Source: Fimbriimonadaceae bacterium
Lineage (GTDB): Bacteria; Armatimonadota; Fimbriimonadia; Fimbriimonadales; Fimbriimonadaceae
Length of the DNA stretch: 64,000 nt
Assembly: GCA_022843485.1 (NCBI GenBank)
Contig: JALHNM010000001.1
Span: 372,001 to 436,000 of the forward strand
Direction of reading: 5' to 3'
The notes below the pieces were generated by a model that saw only the letters and a list, made by a program, of their open reading frames with translations, was not told the origin of the DNA and did no database searches. The position numbers and the translations under genes are program-made. This document shows positions 44,408 through 51,548 of the stretch, piece by piece; the stretch's first letter is position 1, and each line of letters opens with the position of its first letter.

Positions 44408-45157
44408 TCACCGAGGCAGCACGATCCGGAAGCCGACGACCGGGCCGTCGGAGAGCCACCACCGGCTCTTCGGGTTCTGAGGGTCACTCATCGTCCAGTC
44501 GTCCGGTTGGACCGTGCGGGAGCGAGAGCCGACCTGGGGGCCCTTGTCGCGCCAACTGCCCCCGAGCGCCAAGGGCCCCGAGGGGCCGTCGACCCACTCC
44601 ATGACGTTCCCCAGCGTGTCGTGGAGGCCCCAGGCGTTCGGCCGCTTCTTCCCCACTGGCTGAGTCTTGTCGTCGGCGTTGTCCCAGAACCAGGCGTGGG
44701 CGTCGAGGTCAGTGGGGTCGGCGACGCCGGCGAGCGAGGCGTGGACCCACTCCGCTTCGGTCGGGAGCCGGTAGGGCTTGTCGGTCTTGGCGGCGAGCCA
44801 TGCGCAGAAGCCGCGGGCCGCGTGGTGGGTCATGGCGAGCGCCGGGTAGCCCCGGTGGCCGAACCCGCGGTCGACCGCGCCGTACGGCTTGCTCGGCCGG
44901 CTCTCGGCGTCGACCCCGGCCGCCTGGTCCTCCTGGCTCAGGTCGAGCCGGTAGGCGTAGACGTCATAGGCGTCCCAAGTCGTCTCGGTCTCCGCCACCC
45001 AGAGCGAGGGCACGCTATGCTTGACCCCGTCGATCACCACCTCGCCCGCCGGGACGGCCCGCATCCGGAACGTGACGAGCGTCCCGGGGATCGTCTCGAC
45101 GAACGGATCCGGGAGGGGGAGGCTCATCTGGAGGAGGGCGAACGAGAAGACGTGCAT
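44408..45157 (-). CDS. SUMF1/FGE-sulfatase-domain protein without catalytic cysteines
   Basis: The 249-aa protein (from ATG 45157; ATG 45127 is possible) carries the formylglycine-generating-enzyme fold: VAETETTWDAYDVYAYRLDL, PKP-like YGAVDRGFGHRGYPALAMTH, YRLPTEAEWVHASLAG, NAWGLHDTLGNVMEWVDGPS, LALGGSWRDKG and GPVVGFRIVL. The cysteines that FGE uses near its C-terminus are absent, so it is probably a structural or alternative-function member. It starts back-to-back with apbE, with the two coding regions overlapping by 6 nt at their 5' ends. It may be exported; the N-terminal SFALLQMSLPLPD is weakly hydrophobic. Confidence 0.82.
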   Translation of the reverse strand: MHVFSFALLQMSLPLPDPFVETIPGTLVTFRMRAVPAGEVVIDGVKHSVPSLWVAETETTWDAYDVYAYRLDLSQEDQAAGVDAESRPSKPYGAVDRGFGHRGYPALAMTHHAARGFCAWLAAKTDKPYRLPTEAEWVHASLAGVADPTDLDAHAWFWDNADDKTQPVGKKRPNAWGLHDTLGNVMEWVDGPSGPLALGGSWRDKGPQVGSRSRTVQPDDWTMSDPQNPKSRWWLSDGPVVGFRIVLPR

Positions 45158-45985
45158 GGAGCCGGGCTCGAACGGTTCGAGTTTACCGAGGTCCACATGG
45201 GGTGTCGCACGCGCATCGTCGCCTGGGCCGCCTCGAGCGAACTGGCCGAGCGAGCGTGCCGGGCCGCTTTCGAGCGGTTCGCCGAACTCGAGGACGTGGC
45301 GAGCGACTGGCGGCCGACGAGCGAGGCCTCGCGCCTGGGGACGGAGCCGAAGCCGGTCTCGGACCATTTATGGCGGCTGCTCACGGCCGCCTGTGAGGCC
45401 TGGCGTGACACGAGCGGGGCGTTCGACCCGACGGTCGGCCCGCTCACGCGACTATGGCGGCGGGGGGAGTGGAGTCAGGGGGAGGCGGCGACGGCCCGGG
45501 CGCTCGTCGGGGCACAAGGGCTCACGTTGGAAGGGGGGCGAGCCTGGTTCGACCGGAAAGGCATGGCCCTCGACCTGGGCGCTATCGCCAAGGGCGACGC
45601 GTGTGACCAGGCCCTGGCCGTCCTCGATGGTCTCGGCGTGGAGTCCGCGCTCGTCGAGTCGGGCGGCGACTTGGCGGTCTCAGGCCCGCCGCCCGGGCGC
45701 CCGGGCTGGGCGGTCCGGCTCGCCGACGGCTCGGTCGTCACGCTCGCCCACCGGGCCGTCTCGACCTCGGGCACGGTCTCACAGGAGCGAGCCGGGATCG
45801 GGCACTTGGTGCACCCAGGGCGAGGGCTGGAGGCCCTTGGGGGCCGGCTGGTGAGCGTCCTAGGGCGCAGGGCGATCGAGACGGAGCCCTGGTCGACCGC
45901 GCTGGCGCTGGAAGGGCCACGACTGGAGCCCGCTGCTCGGGCGAGGGGGCTCGAGGTGGTCTGGGCAGCCTCGCGTCCCGCCTAG
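45152..45985 (+). CDS. apbE: FAD:protein FMN transferase (ApbE-like)
   Basis: The 277-aa protein has RFEFTEVHMGCRTRIV at the N-terminus (usual ApbE motif: F-x-H-M-G-T), then FAELEDVASDWRPTSEASRL, DTSGAFDPTVGPLTRLWRR, DRKGMALDLGAIAKGDACDQ with the FAD-binding core, SALVESGGDLAVSG, and HRAVSTSGTVSQ. These are the FAD- and Mg2+-binding residues of ApbE. It covalently attaches FMN to a target protein. The GTG at 45152 includes the RFEF segment; the internal ATG at 45197 would delete it. Long frames running from 43.1 kb into this gene on the same strand are artefacts. Confidence 0.87.
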   Translation: MHGAGLERFEFTEVHMGCRTRIVAWAASSELAERACRAAFERFAELEDVASDWRPTSEASRLGTEPKPVSDHLWRLLTAACEAWRDTSGAFDPTVGPLTRLWRRGEWSQGEAATARALVGAQGLTLEGGRAWFDRKGMALDLGAIAKGDACDQALAVLDGLGVESALVESGGDLAVSGPPPGRPGWAVRLADGSVVTLAHRAVSTSGTVSQERAGIGHLVHPGRGLEALGGRLVSVLGRRAIETEPWSTALALEGPRLEPAARARGLEVVWAASRPA

Positions 45986-46857
45986 CCGGATTCGAAGAGC
46001 GAGCGCTGCGGCGGCGTGTTTATGGGGCGTCCGAGGAGGGTCAGCAACCGGCGGCAGGTCGCAGGCCCGTGCCCGGCGAAGCTGTTCCCGCAGAATCCGT
46101 AGACCGTCCGCCCCGGCCGGAGCGCATCGCCCAGCCAGTCGAGCCACCAGCCGAGGCGCGGGGTGGCGTCGTGCAGCTCGCGGTCGTCGTGCGGGTACTG
46201 GGCGTGGCGGCCGTTCCAACGCAGGTACACGAACTCCGCGGTATCAGCCCACGGGAGTGGCCGGTAGGGGCCAGGGCGCGGCCGGTCGTCGACCCCGTCG
46301 GGCGGGCGGGCGGCCTCGCCGACCGGAGCGAGGTCGGCCCCCACCCAGCCGATCCCACGCGACCGTAAGAGGCTCAGCACGTCATCGCTCACCCAGGATC
46401 GGTGGCGGAACTCGACGGCCAAGGGCACGCCCTCCAGCCCTTCGGTCAGTCGGCCCAGGCCCTCGAGTTCCTGCCCGTGGCGGGTCGCGGGGAACTGGAG
46501 CAGTACGCAGCCGAGTCGGTCGCCGAGCGCCCCGGCCGCTTCGAGGAACCGGAGCAGACCCCCGCGGGTGACGGGGTGGGCGAGGTGCCCCGGCCCTTCG
46601 CCGTGGGTCACAACCTGGGGGGCCTTCAGCGCGAACCGGAACTCGCTCGAGACCGCCCCCGCCCAGGCACGGAACCGCTCGGGAGGAGGGGTCGCGTAAA
46701 AGGTCGTGTCGAGTTCGACCGTCGAGAACGACTCGGCGTAGGCCCGGAGACGCTGGGCCGGAGGCAAGTCGGGGGCGTAGAACGGGCCCCGCCACTCGTC
46801 GTAGGCGAACCCGATGCACCCGATCCGCCAAGAGGCGGCACCGGCTGGGTGGGGCAC
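45982..46857 (-). CDS. DUF72 domain-containing protein
   Basis: The 291-aa protein is a TIM-barrel DUF72 member: GCIGFAYDEWRGPFYAPDLP, YAESFSTVELDTTFYATPPP, FRFALKAPQVVTH, AVEFRHRSWVSDDVLSLLRS, YLRWNGRHAQYPHDDREL and YGFCGNSFAGHGPA. The biochemical function is unknown. The GTG start at 46857 is 6 nt after the atpC stop, so they are co-transcribed. The stop overlaps the convergent apbE stop in CTAG. Confidence 0.9.
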   Translation of the reverse strand: MPHPAGAASWRIGCIGFAYDEWRGPFYAPDLPPAQRLRAYAESFSTVELDTTFYATPPPERFRAWAGAVSSEFRFALKAPQVVTHGEGPGHLAHPVTRGGLLRFLEAAGALGDRLGCVLLQFPATRHGQELEGLGRLTEGLEGVPLAVEFRHRSWVSDDVLSLLRSRGIGWVGADLAPVGEAARPPDGVDDRPRPGPYRPLPWADTAEFVYLRWNGRHAQYPHDDRELHDATPRLGWWLDWLGDALRPGRTVYGFCGNSFAGHGPATCRRLLTLLGRPINTPPQRSLFESG

Positions 46858-46863
46858 CGGGGC

Positions 46864-47271
46864 TTACCCTTGGCGGGCGGCCCGGAGCCTAGAGACGGCG
46901 CGCTCCATCTCCTTCGAAGCCTGCTCCATGGACATCGACGACGCCTCGCCCCTGAGCGCTTTGCGGGCCTCTTCGAGTAGGGCCTGCTCCTGGGCCACGT
47001 CGATCTCCTTGGCCATTCGGGCCTCCTCGGAGAGGACGATGCACTGCCCCTGGCTGACCTCGAGGAACCCTGGCCCGATCGCGATGTGCTCGCGCTGGTT
47101 GTCGGTGCCCATCAGCTCGACCACGCCGTCTCTCAGCGCCACGATGGAGGCCTCGTGGTCCGCCAGGATCCCGATGTAGCCCGTGACCCCGGGGGCGACG
47201 ACCGAAGTGACGGCCCCTTCGAAGACGGTGCGGTCCGGGGCGACGACCGAGAGCTGGAAGGCCTTTGCCAT
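46864..47271 (-). CDS. atpC: ATP synthase epsilon subunit
   Basis: The 135-aa protein has the epsilon beta-sandwich (AFQLSVVAPDRTVFEGAVTS, VVAPGVTGYIGILADHEASI, GFLEVSQGQCIVLSEEAR) and the C-terminal helical pair (AQEQALLEEARKALRGEASS). The rest of the ATP synthase operon is not next to it, since mscS lies 22 nt upstream and DUF72 6 nt downstream. It is either relocated or a paralogue. TACTCT lies 10 nt before ATG 47271 with a CCAGGA site between them. Confidence 0.92.
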   Translation of the reverse strand: MAKAFQLSVVAPDRTVFEGAVTSVVAPGVTGYIGILADHEASIVALRDGVVELMGTDNQREHIAIGPGFLEVSQGQCIVLSEEARMAKEIDVAQEQALLEEARKALRGEASSMSMEQASKEMERAVSRLRAARQG

Positions 47272-47293
47272 AGCGTCCTGGAGAGTATGGCTC

Positions 47294-48397
47294 CTAGGCT
47301 CCGGCTCCGCCCGGACCGTCGCCCTCCTTGGCCTGGGCCACGCGGATGTCGCGGACGGGGTACGGGATCGTGACCCCCGCCTCGCGCAGCGCGGCGTGCA
47401 GCCTCTTGACCATGTCCGACCGGGCCCGGTACTGGCCCTCGGACGACCCGACGGTGAGGAACAGACGGAACACGACCCCGCTCTCGCCGAACGCTTGCCA
47501 CCGGACGAACGGCTCGGGCGCGGCCGCGCCGCCAACCGCCGGGTACTCGTCCTGGATGGCCTGGGCGACCCTCAATGCGATCCGCTCGATCAGTTCGAGG
47601 TCTTCGTCGTAGCCGACGGGGCAATCGACGGAGACCACGGTCGGCGGGGCGGGCCGACTCATGTTCTGGATCTCCTGCTTCGAGATGAGCGAGTTCGGGA
47701 CCACGAGCAGCGTCTCGTCGAGTTGACGGATCAGGGTGGTTCGCCAGCCGATCTGGCGGACGATGCCCTCCCGACCCTGACCGAACCGCACATGGTCTCC
47801 GACCCGGACACTCGGGTCCATCGCGAAGAGCAGGCCTGAGAACACGTTCGAGAGGCTCTCCTGGAGGGCGAGGCCGATGATGACGCCGCCGATCGCGCCG
47901 CCCGCCAGGATCGGCCCGGGGTCGATCCCGGACGCGTTCATCGCGAACACGACCCCGAGGGTGATCGCGCCGAAGCTCACGAGTTTGCGGAGGACGACCC
48001 AGTGGCTCCGCGTCGCGGGGTCGGCGGACTCCTCCTCCCGGCCCCGGAGGGTGAAGTAGGCGTTCGCCCCCCGGACCACGGCCACCACGAGGACGACGAT
48101 CCAGGCGACCGTGATGGTCCGCTCGACCCAGATCCCCTCGCGTGTCTGCCCGGAGGCCGCCGCCAGTGTCGAGAACGCGACGGAGAGTCCCCGAAGGACC
48201 CCGCCCGCGACCGCCACACGCTCGATCACGCCCCCGAGCGACCGCGTGACGAACGACTGTTTCCACACGCGCCGGCCCAGGACGACCCGCACGAGCAGCG
48301 CGATCCCGATCCCGACCGCAACCCACCCCGCGAAGGCGAACGCGGCGTCCGTCCACGTCTCGGGTCCGACCTCGCGGATCAACCGTCCCCAGTTCAC
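47294..48397 (-). CDS. MscS-family mechanosensitive ion channel
   Basis: The 367-aa protein has transmembrane segments near residues 18-40, 55-80, 92-112 and 130-150. The pore-lining helix region follows (AGGAIGGVIIGLALQESLSN), then VFSGLLFAMDPSVRVGDHVR and a C-terminal MscS beta domain (LDETLLVVPNSLISKQEIQN). It protects against osmotic downshock. TAGCCT lies 7 nt before the GTG start at 48397. Confidence 0.93.
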   Translation of the reverse strand: MNWGRLIREVGPETWTDAAFAFAGWVAVGIGIALLVRVVLGRRVWKQSFVTRSLGGVIERVAVAGGVLRGLSVAFSTLAAASGQTREGIWVERTITVAWIVVLVVAVVRGANAYFTLRGREEESADPATRSHWVVLRKLVSFGAITLGVVFAMNASGIDPGPILAGGAIGGVIIGLALQESLSNVFSGLLFAMDPSVRVGDHVRFGQGREGIVRQIGWRTTLIRQLDETLLVVPNSLISKQEIQNMSRPAPPTVVSVDCPVGYDEDLELIERIALRVAQAIQDEYPAVGGAAAPEPFVRWQAFGESGVVFRLFLTVGSSEGQYRARSDMVKRLHAALREAGVTIPYPVRDIRVAQAKEGDGPGGAGA

Positions 48398-48526
48398 GCC
48401 GTTCAGGCTACCCGCGTCTCACGGGGGTCGGCGGCGTCCAGAGGCAGCGAACGTGCTAGGGCACCGGGGCCCCTCTGAGCCTGATCGAGACGTCGGAGGG
48501 CGGGCCCTGGTATCCTGCACCCGGGC

Positions 48527-48612
48527 GCCGGGATGGCGGAATGGTAGACGCGGTGGTCTCAAACACCATTGGCCGCGAGGTCGTGCGGGTTCGAGTCCCG
48601 CTCCCGGCACCA
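48527..48612 (+). tRNA. tRNA-Leu (anticodon CAA)
   Basis: Acceptor GCCGGGA (48527-48533) pairs with TCCCGGC (48602-48608). The anticodon arm has loop CTCAAAC, so the anticodon is CAA. A long variable arm (TGGCC-GCGA-GGTCG) marks a class II tRNA, and the T arm is GCGGG-TTCGAGT-CCCGC. A genomic CCA follows discriminator A48609. TATCCT 10 nt upstream is a plausible -10 box. Its 3' half from 48570 is duplicated at 50415. Confidence 0.96.
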
Positions 48613-48658
48613 CGGGCGTAACGGCGGCCCCTGCCGAGCGTCCCCCCCTCGATGAGGA
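48570..48658 (+). repeat. 89-bp direct repeat, left copy (tRNA-Leu 3' half plus flank)
   Basis: From TGGCCGCGAGG in the tRNA variable arm to GATGAGGA, this stretch matches 50415-50503 in 88 of 89 positions; the one difference is C48645 versus A50490. It contains 40 nt of the tRNA 3' end, the CCA and 46 nt of downstream flank including a start-codon-like ATGAGG. It is the left boundary of the putative integrated segment. Confidence 0.9.
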
Positions 48659-48696
48659 GGGTCGCCCCGTTCACCCCCATGCCCAGCGACCGGGAG

Positions 48697-49779
48697 CTAC
48701 TTGTCAAGGTAGAGCGTCTCGTCGAGGGGCCACGAGTCGCTGAAGCGCCGCCCGAAGTGGGTCGTTACTCCTCGAGGCGTTCTCACCGATTCGAATCGGC
48801 CCCACGACACAGACCCGTCGAGGCGGAGTCGGGCGACTCGGCCCATGAAGGCGAAGCACGGGCTCTCGTCTGCCTTCTTCGGGATGTTCGGGCCGTCCCG
48901 AAGCAGGTCCGCGAAGTCCGAAGACCTGCGACCGTGAACCCGCGACACGACGACGCCCATGTTGGGGTCCCAAGCCACGAGCTTCTCCCACGTGAGGTAT
49001 CTCGTGAACATTCTGAGCGATTCGAAGGACGTGGGTACCTTTGCCGGACTGCGCCAGGCTCGCCGTTCACAGGTGAGGCCGAACCCTGAAGGGAACGGGT
49101 CGCCTGGCGAGCGCAGGACGGCCGGGTCCGAGATGAGGCCGGTCGTGACGAGTGGGTCGAGGTTCGGGGGCAGTCCCGGGACTTCGTCACCGCCGTAGAG
49201 GCCCAGGGCCGTGCCGACTTGACGAAGGTTCGAGACCGTCGTCGTCGCCTCGGCCTCCCTGATGCCGTGCCGATAGACGCTGGTCACAAGACCCGAGAGC
49301 AGAGCAACGATCACGGTCGCGACGAGTACCTCGACGAGGGTGAGCGCGGTCCGGGTGGTGCGGGGCCCGCTCGGGGCTCGGCCACGCTCGCCCCAACCGA
49401 GGAACCACGTCGCGACCGCGAGGTTGACGAGGACGAGGGAGACGAGCAGGAGGGGGAACGTGACCAAGCTCGTGTTCGGGCCGAACACGACCCGGACTTG
49501 GACGTGGGAGACGACCAAGAATACGGCCGAAACCCCCACGGTGAGGAGCATGCCCGTCCGGAACGGGCGCCTGGCTACGAGGAACGGGGTCACCATGGCG
49601 GCGACGATGGCCATCGTCAGCCAGACGCCGATGTGCCCGTACAGGCTTTGCTCTCGGAAGCGCAGAGGGGAGTTCCAATCCAGGAGGACGAGGACGAGCT
49701 GCCCGGCGACTCCCACCCCATAGGCGGCGAGCCGAGGAATCCAGCCGAGCCCTTTGCCCTGGCTCGTAGGGGTCGGCAT
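48697..49779 (-). CDS. Polytopic membrane protein fused to an internal prepilin-like domain
   Basis: The 360-aa protein starts with four hydrophobic segments (about residues 15-35, 47-67, 74-94 and 103-127). A prepilin-type hydrophobic helix follows, TRTALTLVEVLVATVIVALL (about 142-161), with the L-T-L-V-E sequence seen at type IV prepilin cleavage sites. The rest is a pilin-like domain: TTTVSNLRQVGTALGLYGGD, DPAVLRSPGDPFPSGFGL and a WGRFESVRTPRGVT C-terminus. A prepilin site after a polytopic domain is very unusual. The ATG at 49779 overlaps the stop of the Cys-rich gene upstream (TGATG), so the two are co-translated. Confidence 0.75.
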   Translation of the reverse strand: MPTPTSQGKGLGWIPRLAAYGVGVAGQLVLVLLDWNSPLRFREQSLYGHIGVWLTMAIVAAMVTPFLVARRPFRTGMLLTVGVSAVFLVVSHVQVRVVFGPNTSLVTFPLLLVSLVLVNLAVATWFLGWGERGRAPSGPRTTRTALTLVEVLVATVIVALLSGLVTSVYRHGIREAEATTTVSNLRQVGTALGLYGGDEVPGLPPNLDPLVTTGLISDPAVLRSPGDPFPSGFGLTCERRAWRSPAKVPTSFESLRMFTRYLTWEKLVAWDPNMGVVVSRVHGRRSSDFADLLRDGPNIPKKADESPCFAFMGRVARLRLDGSVSWGRFESVRTPRGVTTHFGRRFSDSWPLDETLYLDK

Positions 49780-50336
49780 CAGCTAGGCTCCGCTCGGCTT
49801 TCGCACCTCTTCTCGCCCGGAAGGGCACACGGACCTGGCAGCGTCGACGGCGGATCGCAACAGATCCTGCTCGACTCGCCGTCCGGGGAGCAGTTCGGCT
49901 TCATCTGCCCCGCGTTCACCCATGGGCCGCAAATCACGTAGAGTTCCGCACTCTCGCACCGGTATTTCTTGGCCGTCCGACGGAGCAGCTCGTTCTTGAC
50001 CCAGGGCAGCCAAGAACAGTCCCAAGTCTGCCTCTTGCACCAGTCCTGAGCGTTGCAGCCTACGTAGTCACACCCTGGATCTTCGCACGTGTAGCTGGTG
50101 TTGTCCCCGGCCCGCTTCGTTTCAGGGCTGTACAGGGCATTCAGAAGGGCTTGGCGAGACGGGTCTTCGACCGAGCAGCCGGAGGCCCGGACCGGGGCAG
50201 CGTCATCGACGATCGAGCCGACTGCCGCTAGCGACCGGGTGGTCGCGTCGAGCCCCCGCGCGGCCGATTCGTCGTTCGCCCAAAGCGCCACGTTGAGAAG
50301 GGTGAGGGCTGGGATGAGAAGTAGGGCACGTTTCAT
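49779..50336 (-). CDS. Secreted cysteine-rich protein of unknown function
   Basis: The 185-aa product (from ATG 50336) has a signal peptide (RALLLIPALTLLNVALWAND) and a mature part with 13 cysteines: SGCSVEDP, YTCEDPGCDYVGCNAQDWCK, WDCSW, YRCES, YVICGPWVN, PNCSPDGESSRICCDPPS, GPCALPG and KRCES. The pattern suggests several disulfides in a small extracellular domain. I do not recognise the family. It is the first gene of a two-gene unit with the membrane/prepilin fusion. A TACACT box lies 9 nt upstream of this ATG. Confidence 0.7.
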   Translation of the reverse strand: MKRALLLIPALTLLNVALWANDESAARGLDATTRSLAAVGSIVDDAAPVRASGCSVEDPSRQALLNALYSPETKRAGDNTSYTCEDPGCDYVGCNAQDWCKRQTWDCSWLPWVKNELLRRTAKKYRCESAELYVICGPWVNAGQMKPNCSPDGESSRICCDPPSTLPGPCALPGEKRCESRAEPS

Positions 50337-50414
50337 GGCATGGCCAGTGTAGGGGTCTAATTGCCCATTCGGGCCCTCGTAGGGCTTAATACTTCTTTTA
50401 GAGAGGCGTCCACC

Positions 50415-50503
50415 TGGCCGCGAGGTCGTGCGGGTTCGAGTCCCGCTCCCGGCACCACGGGCGTAACGGCGGCCCCTGCCGAGCGTCCCACCCTCGATGA
50501 GGA
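50415..50503 (+). repeat. 89-bp direct repeat, right copy (truncated tRNA-Leu)
   Basis: This copy contains the tRNA variable arm, T arm, 3' acceptor strand and CCA but no 5' half, so it is not a functional tRNA gene. It runs into the first codons of the secreted protein gene at 50497, which was presumably adjacent to the tRNA before insertion. The 78 nt between the Cys-rich gene and this repeat are AT-rich (TTAATACTTCTTTTAGAGAG). Confidence 0.9.
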
Positions 50504-51051
50504 CGCTCGCTTCAGTCATCGCCCTCGTGTGCGCCGGGGTGGCCTCCGCCCAGAGCCTCACCTTCTACTCGGGCGGTGAGATCCCTTGGCGGCAGCTCGA
50601 CAACCGGTTCGACGGTCGCCTCCGCGAGGCGCGGGTGGACGTCATCCGGTCCCAACCGGACTGGGAGTCTTACACCGGCGCCCAGACGGGGTTCGGCGGG
50701 GCCCGGGTGGGGACTCTGCTTCGGCCGGACTTCTGCCGCCAGCAGGTGATCGCGATCAACCTCGGCACCGAGCGGGCTTGGATGCGGCGGGTCTACGTGA
50801 CCTCGGTCCGGCCCCGGGACTCCTTCACCTGGGAGATCCGAGTCAAGATCGATGCCCTGGACGGGGCGGCCGAGGACGTTCCGACCTTCCTGAGCCCCTA
50901 TGTGACGGTTCTGACCCCGCTCGGGCCGGACGACTACGTCGTGGTCTTCGACACGCCCGAGGGCCGGGACATCGTCGAACTCCGGTCGCCGCCGCGCCTC
51001 TACGTCGCGCCCGTCGACCCGTGGGGCGAGCGTCGGGGGCGAGGGCGGTGA
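50497..51051 (+). CDS. Secreted PrcB_C-like protein 1
   Basis: The 184-aa protein has a signal peptide (RTLASVIALVCAGVASAQSL). Its mature domain has VIRSQPDWESYTGAQTGF, FCRQQVIAINLGTERAWMRR and a beta-rich end, resembling the PrcB C-terminal-like fold in which an S-x-x-W motif precedes a v-v-x-x-x-G strand. Its first codons lie within the right copy of the 89-bp repeat. The stop overlaps the GTG start of the next gene (GTGA), which encodes a similar domain. Function unknown. Confidence 0.7.
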   Translation: MRTLASVIALVCAGVASAQSLTFYSGGEIPWRQLDNRFDGRLREARVDVIRSQPDWESYTGAQTGFGGARVGTLLRPDFCRQQVIAINLGTERAWMRRVYVTSVRPRDSFTWEIRVKIDALDGAAEDVPTFLSPYVTVLTPLGPDDYVVVFDTPEGRDIVELRSPPRLYVAPVDPWGERRGRGR

Positions 51052-51548
51052 GGCTCGCCGCCGCGCTGGTCCTCGTCGCTGGGTTGGTCGGTGCAGCCCC
51101 CGCCCTCGGCGAACAGCAGCGCCCGACCCGACCCAAGACCATGACGTTCGTGACCGTGACCTCCGGCGACCAAGCGTTCGCGGCCTCTGAGCCCGTACTC
51201 GTTGCCCGTTCCGAGACCGAGTGGGTCTCGCTGGCCAATTCTCTCGCGATCGACGAGGAGCAGCGCGCTTCGTTCCGCCAGAAGGGTGCGGCCCTGGACG
51301 GGCTCGACTGGGCTAAACACCAGCTCGTGTTCGCCCGGGCCCCGGAGCAACCGACCGGCGGCTATCGGCTCGAAGTGACCCGGATCGTGGAGGCTCGACC
51401 CGGGGCCTGGACGCTCGAGGCCCGGGTACGTAAGCCCAACCCCGACGATCTCGTGATGCAGGTCATCACCACCCCCTGGACGATCGTCCGGACGGCGAGG
51501 ACGGCCTCTGTGCCTCGTCTCCAACTTGTGAAGGATCGAACGCGTTAA
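51048..51548 (+). CDS. Secreted PrcB_C-like protein 2
   Basis: The 166-aa protein (GTG 51048, coupled by GTGA overlap) has a signal peptide (RLAAALVLVAGLVGAAPALG). The mature domain has ARSETEWVSLANSLAID, DWAKHQLVFARAPEQPTGGY and RLEVTRIVEARPGAWTLEAR, the P-T-G-G-Y strand being characteristic of PrcB_C-type proteins. It probably acts in the periplasm or outside the cell as a binding or protease-associated domain. Its stop overlaps the convergent folE2 stop region by 4 nt. Confidence 0.74.
   Translation: MRLAAALVLVAGLVGAAPALGEQQRPTRPKTMTFVTVTSGDQAFAASEPVLVARSETEWVSLANSLAIDEEQRASFRQKGAALDGLDWAKHQLVFARAPEQPTGGYRLEVTRIVEARPGAWTLEARVRKPNPDDLVMQVITTPWTIVRTARTASVPRLQLVKDRTR

Larger units (their letters stand above)
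48570..50503. mobile_element. Putative small integrated cassette at tRNA-Leu (no integrase seen)
   Basis: Direct repeats of 89 bp flank about 1.76 kb that holds two minus-strand genes: a polytopic membrane/prepilin fusion and a Cys-rich secreted protein. Restoration of the tRNA 3' end at one boundary and a truncated tRNA copy at the other is the pattern left by site-specific integration at a tRNA attachment site. No recombinase or transposase is encoded, so it would be non-autonomous or a remnant. A tandem duplication is the alternative. Confidence 0.55.

Noticed and set aside
44408-45157. Formylglycine-generating enzyme
   Set aside because: The fold is recognisable but the catalytic cysteines are missing, so only a SUMF1-fold call is supported.
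43112-45985. A 957-residue plus-strand open frame
   Set aside because: It is antisense to the well-conserved Gfo/Idh/MocA and SUMF1-like genes; only its last 277 codons (from GTG 45152) are a real gene, apbE. High GC makes long spurious frames common here.
48652-49089. Plus-strand gene starting MRRVAPFTP inside the left direct repeat
   Set aside because: It begins at the copied start codon but runs antisense to the prepilin fusion and resembles no protein; it is best seen as a by-product of the repeat.
50415-50457. A second tRNA gene
   Set aside because: Only the 3' half of tRNA-Leu is present; acceptor 5' strand, D arm and anticodon arm are missing.
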